Shown one piece after another: positions 27,487 to 36,548 of a DNA stretch of 64,000 bases. Every line of letters begins with the position of its first letter. The first letter of the stretch is position 1. This DNA is from Oxalobacteraceae bacterium AB_14 (GTDB lineage Bacteria > Pseudomonadota > Gammaproteobacteria > Burkholderiales > Burkholderiaceae_D), in assembly GCA_000381565.1 (NCBI GenBank), contig KB906724.1, positions 964,350 to 1,028,349 of the forward strand. Direction: 5' to 3'. The position numbers and the translations under genes are program-made. The notes below the pieces were generated by a model. It was given only the letters and a program-made list of their open reading frames with translations. It was not told where the DNA came from and searched no databases.

Positions 27487-28527
27487 TCAAGCCAGCGTGG
27501 CGTAGGCGGTCCTGATGTAATCGAGCATGGCGGGGGTGATCCAGGTGCCGCTCAACAGCGCGGGTTCCTGCGCGTGGGCTGCGCGGATCTTGGCCAGCGT
27601 GGCCGGGTCGCCGCCGATCTGCGCCATGTAAAGCGTCATCCAGCGCTGCGCCAGCGCCTGCGCCGATGGCGCGTCGTGGGCGATGCCATCCTCCAGATGC
27701 TGGTGCACAGCGGCGACCAGCGTCATCCACTCGTACTGGTTCCTGCCATTGTTTTCGCGCATGGTGCGCAATTCATCGGGATCCAGATAGCGCGCGTAGA
27801 TGCCCAGCTTGCGCGCGCCCAGCGCCGTCGAAACATAGTGCTTCATCGCCGGCGTGATGCGGGTTTGCTGCTGCATCGTGAGCTCCTGGTCCAGCATGTC
27901 GGTGATGCGCAGCGCGAGTCCGGGATGGGCGTTGGTATCGTGTTGCAGTGTCTGCATCCAGCGCTCCGCCAGTTCGCCCGCGCGCGGATCGTCCGGCGGC
28001 GCGCCTTGCGCCATCAGCGCTGCCACCTGGTCCACCAGCGCGGACCAGGCGGCATGGCTGCGCGCGTCCTGCTGCCAGAAGGGCAGGCGCTTCAACTCTT
28101 CGCGGGTGAAATATTTGTCGTACAGGTCCATTTTCTCCAGCGTTTGCAGCCAGTCGGACAGCTCGGGACTGCGGCCGCTGCCCAGCACGTGCTGTACTTG
28201 CATCAGTTGTTCGCGCAGCGCGGCCGCCTGTTCGATCTGCTGGCCCAGCGCGGCGATCTGCTGCGCGACGATGTCGGCAAACGGCGCGTCCGGGCTGGCC
28301 AGGAAGATGGCGATATCGGCCAGCGACATGCCGAAGCGGCGCAGCGTCTGGATACGATGCAGGCGCGCGACGTCGTCGCGGTTGTACAGGCGGTAGCCGG
28401 AATCGGCGCGGGCCGACGGCGTCAACAGGCCGATGCTGTCGTAGTGATGCAGCGCGCGCACCGTCAGGCCGGAACGCGCCGCCAGTTCGCCGATTTTCAG
28501 TACCGTGCTGTCGCGATGTTCTTTCAT
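27487..28527 (-). CDS. MerR-family regulator with duplicated TipAS-like domain
   Basis: 346 aa. A MerR winged helix (residues about 9-78: LKIGELAARSGLTVRALHHYD, then GYRLYNRDDVARL) is followed by a coiled coil (about 85-115). Two tandem copies of one helical domain come next, about 139-236 and 247-343. Each contains a W--LV segment, a D-P-A--LA-RWM segment and ITPAM--Y. TipAS domains bind hydrophobic antibiotics; the usual protein has one. The neighbours prsT and accD give no target. The ATG at 28527 is the best fit to the MerR N-terminus. Confidence 0.85.
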   Translation of the reverse strand: MKEHRDSTVLKIGELAARSGLTVRALHHYDSIGLLTPSARADSGYRLYNRDDVARLHRIQTLRRFGMSLADIAIFLASPDAPFADIVAQQIAALGQQIEQAAALREQLMQVQHVLGSGRSPELSDWLQTLEKMDLYDKYFTREELKRLPFWQQDARSHAAWSALVDQVAALMAQGAPPDDPRAGELAERWMQTLQHDTNAHPGLALRITDMLDQELTMQQQTRITPAMKHYVSTALGARKLGIYARYLDPDELRTMRENNGRNQYEWMTLVAAVHQHLEDGIAHDAPSAQALAQRWMTLYMAQIGGDPATLAKIRAAHAQEPALLSGTWITPAMLDYIRTAYATLA

Positions 28528-28556
28528 GCGCGACAGTGTACGACAGGCGCGCGGTC

Positions 28557-29426
28557 TCAGGCCAGCGCGTCCTTTGGCAGCTTCAGCAGCAAGGCCAGCA
28601 GCGCGGCCAGTTCGGCGCGCATCGCGCGGCGGTCGACGATCATGTCGATGGCGCCGCGTTCGAGCAGGAATTCCGGCCGTTGATAGCCCTCCGGCAAGGT
28701 CACGCCCAGCGTACTCTTGATGACGCGCGCGCCGGTGAAGGCGATCAGCGCCTTCGGCTCGGCCAGCACCAGGTCGCCCAGGAAGCAGAACGAGGCCGAG
28801 ATGCCGCCCGAGGTGGGATCGGTCAGCACCGACACAAAGGGCAGCTTCTTCTCCGCCAGCCTGGCCAGCATGGCGGTGGTCTTGGCCATCTGCATCAGCG
28901 ACAGCAGTCCCTCTTGCATGCGCGCGCCGCCGCTGGCGGTGATGCAGATGAAGGGCACATGCTGGTCGATCGCCGCCTGCACGGCGCGCACAAAGCGTTC
29001 GCCGACCACCGACCCCATCGAGCCGCCCATGAAATCGAACTCGAAGCAGGCCACCACCACCGGCACCGACAGGATGGCGCCGCTGACGACGATCATGGCG
29101 TCGGTTTCGCCGGTCGCTGCCATCGCCGCCTCCAGGCGTTCGGTATAGCTCTTGCTGCCCTTGAACTTGAGCGTGTCGACCGGCAGCACTTCCTGGCCGA
29201 TCTCGTGCCGGCCGCCGGCGTCGAGCAGCGCATCGAGGCGGCTGCGGGCGCGGATGCGCATGTGGTGGCTGCATTTGGGGCAGACCTGCAGATTCGCTTC
29301 CAGGTCGGCGCGGTACAGCACCGCCTCGCAGGCGGCGCATTTGATCCACAGCCCGGCAGGAATGGACTGCCGCTGTTCGGCGCCGCGCTTGATGCGCGGC
29401 GGCAGGAGTTTTTCTATCCAGCTCAA
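28557..29426 (-). CDS. accD: Acetyl-CoA carboxylase carboxyltransferase subunit beta
   Basis: 289 aa. It transfers carboxyl from biotin to acetyl-CoA in fatty-acid synthesis, with AccA. The N-terminal zinc ribbon is complete (CAACEAV and CPKCSHH). The crotonase-like core has [37 protein letters not shown] and FTGARVI. The start is taken as TTG at 29426, because AAGGAG lies 6 bp upstream and the protein then begins [10 protein letters not shown] as in the family; a GTG five codons earlier lacks such a site. It is not next to folC or trpA, its usual betaproteobacterial partners. Confidence 0.9.
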   Translation of the reverse strand: MSWIEKLLPPRIKRGAEQRQSIPAGLWIKCAACEAVLYRADLEANLQVCPKCSHHMRIRARSRLDALLDAGGRHEIGQEVLPVDTLKFKGSKSYTERLEAAMAATGETDAMIVVSGAILSVPVVVACFEFDFMGGSMGSVVGERFVRAVQAAIDQHVPFICITASGGARMQEGLLSLMQMAKTTAMLARLAEKKLPFVSVLTDPTSGGISASFCFLGDLVLAEPKALIAFTGARVIKSTLGVTLPEGYQRPEFLLERGAIDMIVDRRAMRAELAALLALLLKLPKDALA

Positions 29427-29460
29427 TGCATGCTCCTTCACGGTAAGGCATGCAGCGTAC

Positions 29461-29481
29461 AGCCTGACGCAGCGTCAGGCT
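29461..29481. promoter_or_regulatory. Perfect 21-bp inverted repeat between accD and the GGDEF/EAL gene
   Basis: AGCCTGACGC, one central A, then GCGTCAGGCT: ten perfectly paired bases per arm. It lies 35-55 bp upstream of the accD start and 165 bp before the GGDEF/EAL start. It has no T-run, so an operator or a leader-RNA hairpin is more likely than a terminator. Confidence 0.5.
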
Positions 29482-29645
29482 CAAGCGAAATCGGCGCAAG
29501 TGTGCACCAATTAACACAATGCCGTTTGGCAAATTTGACTTAGGTCAAGGACGTGCGATTTACCGCCGGCTGGCGCACGGCATTGCTGGGAATCGTTCCC
29601 AGCCGATGCTACTCTCGAGCAATTCCTACGATCCTGGTGCCCATT

Positions 29646-31916
29646 ATGGTCAGTAATCACAGCCGGTTTATTGTGTTGGTCACGGTCGTCTACGTGGTCC
29701 TGGGCTCGGCCTGGGTTCTGTTGTCGGATCAGCTGTTGCCCGTGTACGAGCCGGGCGTCATGGTCTGGTTATCCGGCGCCAAGGGCGTCTTCTTTGTGGT
29801 GTGCAGCGCCACCGGCTATGCGTTGGCGATGCGGGCCGTGTCAGCCTGTCCCGAGGGCCGCCAACCGCTGTTCGACGTGGCCGCCCGCGGTCTGTTGGGC
29901 GCCGCCCGCAGCGGCTGGCATCACCACGCGCTGGCGCTGATCCTGGTCGGCACCATGCTGGTGGTCCGCACCCATATGGGCGGCGTCCTCCAGCCGCACC
30001 CATTGCTGATAATGTTCATGCTGCCGATCATGGTCAGCGCGCTGGTGGGCGGATTGGGGCCTGGCTTGCTGGCGACGGCAACGGCGGCGCTGGGAACCAA
30101 GCTGTTGGTTCTGTATCCATTGTACAGCCTGCATTTTGCGGATCTGCGCGAGTCGATCCAGTGGCTGCTGCTGATCGTGAACGGCGCCGTGGCCAGCGTG
30201 TTGAGCGAATTCATGCGCAGCGCCCTGCGCAAGGGCGAGTCCGGTCGCAATCTGTTGAGCGGCATCATAAGCGGCACCTCGGACGCGGTTTTCGTCAAGG
30301 ATTTGCAAGGCCGCTATCTGTTGGTGAACCATGCGACGGCCGCGTTCCTCGACAAGTCTGCCGAACAGATCCTGGGATGCAGCGACGAGCAACTGTTTTC
30401 TGCGCCGACGGCGGCACGGGTGGTCCAGCAAGACCGGCAGGTGATGAAGGCCGGTCGTGCCCAGACCTTCGAAGAACCCGTCACCTTGCCGGACGGGCGC
30501 CACGCGCTGTTCCTGTCGACCAAGGGACCGCTGTTCGATCCTTCGGGCGCCATCGTGGGCGTGTTCGGCATTGCGCGCGATGTCACCGAGCGCAAGCTGG
30601 CCGAGGAACGCATTGAGCATCTGGCCCATTTCGATGTGCTGACCGGGCTGCCCAATCGCGTGCAGTTGGACGATAGCGCGCGTCATGCGATCCTGAAGGC
30701 GCAATGCGAGGGCCGCCAGCTGGCCGTGATGTTCCTCGACGTGGACCGCTTCAAGGATATCAACGACAGCCTGGGTCACAGCATCGGCGACGCGCTGCTG
30801 GTCCGGCTGGCGCGCCGATTGCGGCTGACCTTGCGCGCCGACGACATGGTGGCGCGCCTGGGCGGCGATGAATTCATTTTCCTGCTGCATGGCGACGACG
30901 TCGAGGCGCTGCCGCGCGTGGCGCAGAAGATACTCGACACGGTGTTGGAACCGTTCGCCGTCGAGCAGCACGAATTGTCGGTCAGTGCTTCGATCGGTGT
31001 GGCCGTCTATCCGCAGGATGGCAAGGATCTGGAAACGCTGGTGCGCTGCGCCGACTCCGCCATGTACCGGGCCAAGCAGAATGGCCGCAACGGCTACAGT
31101 TTCTTCACCAGCGATCTGGAAGACGAAGCCGTGCGGCGGATGCAGATCGTCGGCGCGCTGCGGCATGCGCTGGAAAACCGCGAACTCAGCGTCCACTACC
31201 AGCCGCAGGTCGATGCGCACGACGGCCGTGTGGTCGGCGCCGAGGCGCTGCTGCGCTGGCAGCATCCGACGCTGGGCGCGATATCGCCGGCCGAGTTCAT
31301 TCCGGCCGCCGAGGACAGCGGCCTGATGCTGTCGATCGGCGAATGGGTGTTGCGCCAGGCGGTGCGGCAGATGAGGACCTGGCTGGACCAGGGCATGGCG
31401 CCGTTCATGATGGCGGTGAATCTGTCGACCACGCAGTTCCGTCATCCCGACCTGCCGCAACTGGTCAGCAGCATCCTGGCGCAGGAGCAGCTGGAACCGC
31501 AATACCTGGAGCTGGAGCTGACCGAAGGAACGGCCATGCACGATCCACAGGCGGCGATCGCCGTGATGGACAAGCTGCACGAACTGGGCGTGCGCATGGC
31601 GATCGACGATTTCGGCATCGCCTATTCGTCGCTGAGCTATCTGAAGAAATTCAAGATCTACAAGCTGAAGATCGACCAGTCCTTCGTCCGCGACATCAGC
31701 ACCGATGCGGACGACCGCGCCATCGTCGCCGCCATCATCAACCTGTCGCGCAGCCTGGGCTTGCATACCATCGCCGAGGGCGTCGAGCACTTCGCGCAGC
31801 TGGAGTATTTGAGGGAGCAGGGTTGCGACGAAATACAGGGTTATTACTATAGCCGGCCGCTGACCGTCGGCCAGTTCGAGGCCTACGTCGGGGAGCGCAG
31901 CCAGCTGGCCGCCTAG
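29646..31916 (+). CDS. Membrane PAS-GGDEF-EAL cyclic-di-GMP protein
   Basis: 756 aa. About six hydrophobic segments (residues 8-200) resemble a DUF4118/MASE-type sensor. A PAS domain follows (about 210-325, with SGTSDAVFVKDLQGRYLLVN), then a GGDEF domain (about 335-490) with an intact GGDEF motif near residue 405. An EAL domain (about 505-750) keeps EALLRW, DDFGIAYSS and IAEGVE. Both active sites look intact, so it may make or degrade c-di-GMP, or be switchable. The ATG at 29646 is chosen; an earlier in-frame start is possible. Its stop overlaps the convergent glycosylase gene. Confidence 0.92.
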   Translation: MVSNHSRFIVLVTVVYVVLGSAWVLLSDQLLPVYEPGVMVWLSGAKGVFFVVCSATGYALAMRAVSACPEGRQPLFDVAARGLLGAARSGWHHHALALILVGTMLVVRTHMGGVLQPHPLLIMFMLPIMVSALVGGLGPGLLATATAALGTKLLVLYPLYSLHFADLRESIQWLLLIVNGAVASVLSEFMRSALRKGESGRNLLSGIISGTSDAVFVKDLQGRYLLVNHATAAFLDKSAEQILGCSDEQLFSAPTAARVVQQDRQVMKAGRAQTFEEPVTLPDGRHALFLSTKGPLFDPSGAIVGVFGIARDVTERKLAEERIEHLAHFDVLTGLPNRVQLDDSARHAILKAQCEGRQLAVMFLDVDRFKDINDSLGHSIGDALLVRLARRLRLTLRADDMVARLGGDEFIFLLHGDDVEALPRVAQKILDTVLEPFAVEQHELSVSASIGVAVYPQDGKDLETLVRCADSAMYRAKQNGRNGYSFFTSDLEDEAVRRMQIVGALRHALENRELSVHYQPQVDAHDGRVVGAEALLRWQHPTLGAISPAEFIPAAEDSGLMLSIGEWVLRQAVRQMRTWLDQGMAPFMMAVNLSTTQFRHPDLPQLVSSILAQEQLEPQYLELELTEGTAMHDPQAAIAVMDKLHELGVRMAIDDFGIAYSSLSYLKKFKIYKLKIDQSFVRDISTDADDRAIVAAIINLSRSLGLHTIAEGVEHFAQLEYLREQGCDEIQGYYYSRPLTVGQFEAYVGERSQLAA

Positions 31917-32821
31917 GCCTGACTGTCGCGCGGATGCAGGCTGGCCCACAGATGGGCGGCGGCCATGGTGCGGTGGGGGCTGTACCGGGCCAGGATTTGC
32001 TCGGTGCGCGGCAGGTCCGGCCTGGTCTCTTCGCCCAGCAGCTGCTGCAGCGCGGCGCGGATCGCGACGTCGCCGTGCAGCGAACAGTCGGCATGGCCGT
32101 AGCCGCGCAGCAGGCCGTAGTTGACAGTCCATGGGCCGATGCCCTTGACCGCCAGCAACGCGGCCGACACCTGCTCGATGCCGTTCGACGGCGACAGCTC
32201 CAGCGGCAGCGCGCCGCCGGCCACCAGGCCGGCCAGGCGCAACAGCGTTTCCGCCTTCGCGCGCGAGAATTTGCGGCTGGTCAGGTCGTCGATGTGCAGC
32301 CTGGCCGCGTCTTCGGCGGCGGGGTAGCACCACAAGCCGCTGCTGTGCTGGCGGCCGGCCTGCAGGATGAAGGTGCGGCGCAGCGCGACTGCGAACGACA
32401 GGTTGATCTGCTGGCCGATGATGGCCCAGGTCAGCGCCTCGAACACGGTGGCCGATTGGACGATGCGCAGGCCGGGCTGGGCGCGCGTCAAGGGCCCGAA
32501 CATCTTGTCCTTGGCGGCGAAGGCGATGAACGGCTCGGGATCGATGCGCAGCCCGAGGATGCTGAGCGCCGCCTCGCGCACCTGCTGCTGCGCGGCCTTG
32601 GACAGCGGGCCGTCGGCGTGCACGGTGCAGCTGGCGCTGGTGGGCGCGGCGGGGTGGTCGGGCACGATCTCCAGCACCACCGGCACGCCGGCGATCAGCA
32701 TGCCCTTGCGCAGGCGCTCGGGGCTGACTTGCTCGGCCACGCTTTCGGCGTCGCGGCGGTGGAAGGCCAGCACGTCGTGCAGCCGGTAGGCGGGCGGCAG
32801 CGGCAGGGCGTAGGGCTTCAC
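31913..32821 (-). CDS. alkA: DNA-3-methyladenine glycosylase II (AlkA type)
   Basis: 302 aa base-excision repair enzyme. An AlkA N-terminal domain (about 1-115) precedes the HhH-GPD domain. The latter has IIGQQINLSFA, the helix-hairpin-helix AVKGIGPWTVNY, and the catalytic Asp in SLHGDVAIR. It starts with GTG at 32821, overlapping the stop of the EamA gene (GTGA), so the two are translationally coupled. Its 3' end overlaps the GGDEF/EAL gene by 4 bp. Confidence 0.9.
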   Translation of the reverse strand: MKPYALPLPPAYRLHDVLAFHRRDAESVAEQVSPERLRKGMLIAGVPVVLEIVPDHPAAPTSASCTVHADGPLSKAAQQQVREAALSILGLRIDPEPFIAFAAKDKMFGPLTRAQPGLRIVQSATVFEALTWAIIGQQINLSFAVALRRTFILQAGRQHSSGLWCYPAAEDAARLHIDDLTSRKFSRAKAETLLRLAGLVAGGALPLELSPSNGIEQVSAALLAVKGIGPWTVNYGLLRGYGHADCSLHGDVAIRAALQQLLGEETRPDLPRTEQILARYSPHRTMAAAHLWASLHPRDSQA

Positions 32822-33708
32822 GCTGGCTTGGCCTTGTTGAGGAAGCCGAGGCCGGGGCGGAAGCCGGTCACCAGCGCGGTGCCGGCGATGACGATGGCGG
32901 CGCCGACGAAGGTGTACCAGCCGACGCTTTCGCCGAGGAACAGCATGCCCCACAGGATGCCGAACAGGGGGCTGAGAAAGGTCACCGTCAGCGCCGACGA
33001 CGGGCCGACGTCCTGGATCAGGCGGAAGTAGATCAGGTAGGCCACGCCGCTGCACAGCACGCCGAGCGCCAGCACCGCGCCCATGATGCCGATGGTCGGT
33101 TCGCCCGGCGCCGGGAACAACGGCAGCGCCGGCAGCACCAGCAGCGTCGAGGCCCACATCGAGCCGTGCGCGTTGGCGAACGGCTCGACCGCCTTGGCCT
33201 GCTTGGCGTAGTTGCTGGCGATGCCGTAGTTGAAGGAGGCGAACAGCACCGCCGCGATGGCGATGCCGGCGCCCGGCTTGGTGCTGACGTGGTCGAAGCC
33301 GACCAGCAGCGCCACGCCGCAGGCGCCCAGCAGCAAACCCAGCATCACCTTGGCGCTGACCATGTGGCGGGTCCAGACGGCGGCGATCAGGGTGCCCCAC
33401 AGCGGCGTGGTGGCGTTCAGCACCGCCAGCAGGGAGGCCGACAAGGTGCGCGCGGCGAAGGCGAACATCAGGAACGGCAGCGCGGAATTGAACAGGCCGA
33501 GGATCAGGTAATGCTTCCAGTGCTGGCGCAGGTTCAGCGGCTTTTTCAGCGCCAGCGCGATCACCGCCAGGAACAGCGACGCGAACAGCACGCGGTATTC
33601 GATCAGCACGGCGGCGCCCAGCACCGGCGCGGCGATGCGCATGAACAGGAAGGAGCCGCCCCAGATGGCGGCGAGGAAGATCAGGCGTAACAGGTTGGCG
33701 GTACTCAT
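32818..33708 (-). CDS. EamA/DMT-family transporter
   Basis: 296 aa, ten membrane helices in two EamA repeats. It opens with LLRLIFLAAIWGGSFLFMRIA; LNATTPLWGTLIAAVW marks the end of the first repeat. It exports an unknown metabolite. Its stop codon overlaps the glycosylase GTG start by 4 bp, so the pair forms an operon. It is not a close paralogue of the EamA gene at 7411. Confidence 0.87.
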   Translation of the reverse strand: MSTANLLRLIFLAAIWGGSFLFMRIAAPVLGAAVLIEYRVLFASLFLAVIALALKKPLNLRQHWKHYLILGLFNSALPFLMFAFAARTLSASLLAVLNATTPLWGTLIAAVWTRHMVSAKVMLGLLLGACGVALLVGFDHVSTKPGAGIAIAAVLFASFNYGIASNYAKQAKAVEPFANAHGSMWASTLLVLPALPLFPAPGEPTIGIMGAVLALGVLCSGVAYLIYFRLIQDVGPSSALTVTFLSPLFGILWGMLFLGESVGWYTFVGAAIVIAGTALVTGFRPGLGFLNKAKPA

Positions 33709-33805
33709 GCGGAATTCCAGTCGGTGAACGGTGGCGCTATTGTCCCCTAGCCGCGGGCGGCGGGCTAGCCGGTTCTTGCTGTTGAATTGTCCGTGCTTGC
33801 GCTTT

Positions 33806-34828
33806 TTACGTCGCGCCGATATCGACCGCGCAGGCGTTCTCGCCGGGCGCGGCCGGCGTGGCCGCGTGCGGGACCAGCAGCGTGGTCGGCACGCCGTTTT
33901 TAATCGCGGTCATTTCGGCCAGGATGGAGATCGCGATCTCGGACGGCGTCTTGCTGCCGATGTACAGGCCGATCGGCCCGTGCAGGCGCGCCAGCTGCTC
34001 CGGCGTCAGGTCGAACTCCAGCAGCCGCTCGCGGCGCTTGCCGTTGTTCAGCCGCGAGCCGATGGCGCCGACGTAGAACGCGTCCGACCTCAGGGCCTCC
34101 ATCAGCGCCAGGTCGTCCAGCTTGGGATCGTGGGTCAGCGCGACGACGGCGCTGCGGCGGTCCAGCTGCATGGCGATCACGATATCGTCCGGCATGTCGT
34201 GCACCAGCTGCACGCCGTCGACCTGCCAGCCGGCGCGGTATTCCTCGCGCGGGTCGCAGACGATGACGTGGTAGTCCATGGCGGTGGCGATCTGCGCCAG
34301 GAAGCGCGACAGCTGGCCGGCGCCGATGATCAGCAGCCGCCAGCGCGGGCCGTGCAGGCTGACCATGGCGCGCTCGCTGACCTGCATCTGCGCGCCCGGC
34401 GCGGCCTTCGACAGCTCCACCTCGCCGCTGTGCAGGTCCAGGCGGCGCTGCACCAGCTCGTGCCGCTCCAGCCGTTCCAGCAGTTCGGCCACGCGGCTGC
34501 GCGCCGACAGCGGCTCGATCGCCAGCTCGATGGTGCCGCCGCAGGGCAGGCCGAAACGGTGGGCCTCGTCGGCGGTGATGCCGTAGCTGACGATCTCCGG
34601 CGCGCTGCGGCGTATGCCCTCGTCGCGCACGCGGGCGATCAGGTCGTCCTCGATGCAGCCGCCGGAGACCGAGCCGATCACCGTGCCGTCTTCGCAGATG
34701 GCCAGCGTGGCGCCGACCGGCCGCGGACTGGAACCCCAGGTCTTGATGACGGTGATCAGTTCGCAGCGGCGCCCGGCGGCGATCCAGGCGGCGCTGGTTT
34801 TGAGTACTTCGAGGTCGATGCTGTCCAT
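33806..34828 (-). CDS. xdhC: XdhC/CoxI-family molybdenum enzyme maturation protein
   Basis: 340 aa. The N-terminal XdhC/CoxI region (about 10-80) has TWGSSPRPVGATLAI and GSVSGGCIEDD, which holds the conserved cysteine. The C-terminal Rossmann-like domain (about 165-300) has LIIGAGQLSRFLAQIA and YVGAIGSRLNNGKRRERL. XdhC binds molybdenum cofactor and helps insert it, sulfurated, into xanthine dehydrogenase-type enzymes. No xdhA/xdhB or other hydroxylase genes are adjacent, so its client lies elsewhere. Confidence 0.88.
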   Translation of the reverse strand: MDSIDLEVLKTSAAWIAAGRRCELITVIKTWGSSPRPVGATLAICEDGTVIGSVSGGCIEDDLIARVRDEGIRRSAPEIVSYGITADEAHRFGLPCGGTIELAIEPLSARSRVAELLERLERHELVQRRLDLHSGEVELSKAAPGAQMQVSERAMVSLHGPRWRLLIIGAGQLSRFLAQIATAMDYHVIVCDPREEYRAGWQVDGVQLVHDMPDDIVIAMQLDRRSAVVALTHDPKLDDLALMEALRSDAFYVGAIGSRLNNGKRRERLLEFDLTPEQLARLHGPIGLYIGSKTPSEIAISILAEMTAIKNGVPTTLLVPHAATPAAPGENACAVDIGAT

Positions 34829-34871
34829 GGATGGAATATACTACGGCTCTCTAAAGCTTGCAGGAACTGCC

Positions 34872-35003
34872 ATGACCACTCCCAAGGAAGACGACGGCTC
34901 GCCCAAATTCGGCCGCCTGCTGATCGTGCTGATACTCGCCGTGCTGCTGTGCGCGGGCCTGACCTGGCTGATGGGGAACGTGTTCCCCAATTTCCCCGGC
35001 TAA
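34872..35003 (+). CDS. Small single-span membrane protein (hypothetical)
   Basis: 43 aa. A short charged N-terminus (MTTPKEDDGSPKFGR) is followed by one hydrophobic span (about 17-37) and a short Asn/Pro-rich end. AGGA lies just before the ATG. It is divergent from xdhC by 43 bp and convergent with the next gene. I do not recognise it. The ribosome-binding site and clean start make it a credible gene. Confidence 0.6.
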   Translation: MTTPKEDDGSPKFGRLLIVLILAVLLCAGLTWLMGNVFPNFPG

Positions 35004-35017
35004 GTTCCCAAACTAAG

Positions 35018-35410
35018 CTATTTGCAGACCACGGACAGCGCGTTGTCGAACGGGCTGTCCGGCACGATGTCTTCCGGGTTGAACTTCTCGTATTTGTAGT
35101 TTTCCACCGGTTCGCCCTTGCCCATGGCCTCGGGGTAGAACACCTGCGACAGCAGCACGGTGGTGCGGTCTTCGCAGGAATACAGGTGCAGCGCCTTGAC
35201 CGAACGGTAAGGCTTGCCCTCGGGCGTGGTTTGCGGCTTGCCGAAGCTGCGCATCGACCACACCTTGCGCGTCTTGTCGGCCTTGATGATGCTGGCCTTG
35301 TCGATGTAGAAGACGCCGGCGCCGTCGCCCTTGACCTTGGCCCAATGCGCCGCGTGGGCCCAGCCGCACATCAGTATCAAGACGATTGCTAACAGGCCCG
35401 GCTTGTTCAT
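35018..35410 (-). CDS. Secreted protein of surface-adhesin E type
   Basis: 130 aa. A signal peptide (about 1-20, ending AHA) precedes a small beta-rich domain with one Cys pair (CED and VVCK at the end). The pattern W--V---G-GVFYIDKASI, then VWSM-SF--PQ-TPEGKPYRS and LYSCEDRT, fits the surface-adhesin protein E-like family, common in Burkholderiales. Likely periplasmic or outer-membrane associated; function unknown. It is followed downstream only by the convergent small gene. Confidence 0.75.
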   Translation of the reverse strand: MNKPGLLAIVLILMCGWAHAAHWAKVKGDGAGVFYIDKASIIKADKTRKVWSMRSFGKPQTTPEGKPYRSVKALHLYSCEDRTTVLLSQVFYPEAMGKGEPVENYKYEKFNPEDIVPDSPFDNALSVVCK

Positions 35411-35425
35411 GGCGGCTTCTCCGAG

Positions 35426-36526
35426 TTACGGCAGCAGTGGCTTCCTGGCCGCCTGCTTGCCCTTGATTTCGGCGATGGTCTTGTCGATCACCGACAGGCG
35501 GTAGTTAACGGCGGGGTGGTTGGCAGTATACCCGTTTAGCACCGTGGCGGGATATTGTCCGGCCAGGCGCTGCCAGAAGGCGTGTGCGTGGTCCAGGCTG
35601 TAGCCGGCGCGGGCCACCATGTACAGCGACAGGTAGTCGGCCGCCGCGTCGAGTTCCTGCGGCATGGGCTTGACGCCGGCGGTGCCGATCAGCATCGTCA
35701 GGTCGGGGCGCACCGAGACCAGGTTGTCGATGATGCTGCCGATGGTGTATGCCGAACGGGTGGTGGCGGCGTGGCCCAGCACATTGTGGGCGATGTCCTT
35801 GGCCAGCAGGTAGGCGATGGCCTCGTCGCTCTGCGCGAAGTTGACCATGCCGCGCGTGATCATCACGCGCTGGCCGTCGGCGTAAGAGTTGATGTTGTCC
35901 GAGTTGCCGATGTCGATCTTGAAGGCGCAGGCGCGCGTGACCGGCACGTCGAGCGCCTGGTTGCGGCCGTCGCGGGCGACGATCAGCTTGAGTGTCTGGT
36001 GGCTGGAGACCAATGGACCGAGGATGGCGGCGGCCTGGGTTTCGGCGTTCTGGCCGGTCGGCAGGGTCTTGCCCTCGGCGGCGACCAGACCGTCGCCCTT
36101 GCGCAGGCCGGCGCGCGCGCCGCCGCTGCCGGCCAGCACGCTGGCCACTTCCAGGCGGTCGCCGTAGTTCAGCACCGCCTGTGCGGCGTCGACGAATTCG
36201 CCGGTGTAGGAGTATTTGTTCTTGGCGGTGAAGCCGAGCAGGTTGCGTGCCTGCGTGCGGCACAGGTCCGCGTTGTTGATCAGCAGCGGGCCGGCGATGC
36301 GGTACAGGCGGTCCTGCAGGGCCGCCATCTGGCTCAGGGAGTCGCGCGCGGCGGCCATCTTGGCGGTGACCACCGGCGGTTCTTCGGTGATGACGCGGGC
36401 CACCACCGGTTCGGCCGGCGCAGGCGCCGGCTTGGATTGGAAAGTCGAGCAGGCGGGCAGCAGCGATGCCGCCGCCAGCAGGGACAATGAGGCGAATTGA
36501 TTGATCTTGTTTGTCTGCTGGACCAT
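35426..36526 (-). CDS. Lipoprotein with PDZ and degenerate M48-like peptidase domain
   Basis: 366 aa. Lipobox LLPAC near residue 26. Next come a Pro/Ala linker, a helical part, a PDZ-like domain (about 125-205: GSGGARAGLRKGDGLVAAEG) and an M48-type C-terminal domain. Where family members have HExxH, this protein reads KDIAHNVLGH, so the first zinc ligand and the catalytic Glu are replaced. It may have lost peptidase activity. The ATG at 36526 fits the lipoprotein signal; the earlier in-frame start adds 15 odd residues. It lies directly after dut. Confidence 0.78.
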   Translation of the reverse strand: MVQQTNKINQFASLSLLAAASLLPACSTFQSKPAPAPAEPVVARVITEEPPVVTAKMAAARDSLSQMAALQDRLYRIAGPLLINNADLCRTQARNLLGFTAKNKYSYTGEFVDAAQAVLNYGDRLEVASVLAGSGGARAGLRKGDGLVAAEGKTLPTGQNAETQAAAILGPLVSSHQTLKLIVARDGRNQALDVPVTRACAFKIDIGNSDNINSYADGQRVMITRGMVNFAQSDEAIAYLLAKDIAHNVLGHAATTRSAYTIGSIIDNLVSVRPDLTMLIGTAGVKPMPQELDAAADYLSLYMVARAGYSLDHAHAFWQRLAGQYPATVLNGYTANHPAVNYRLSVIDKTIAEIKGKQAARKPLLP

Positions 36527-36548
36527 CCAGGGTCTCCGTCTGTTGTTG

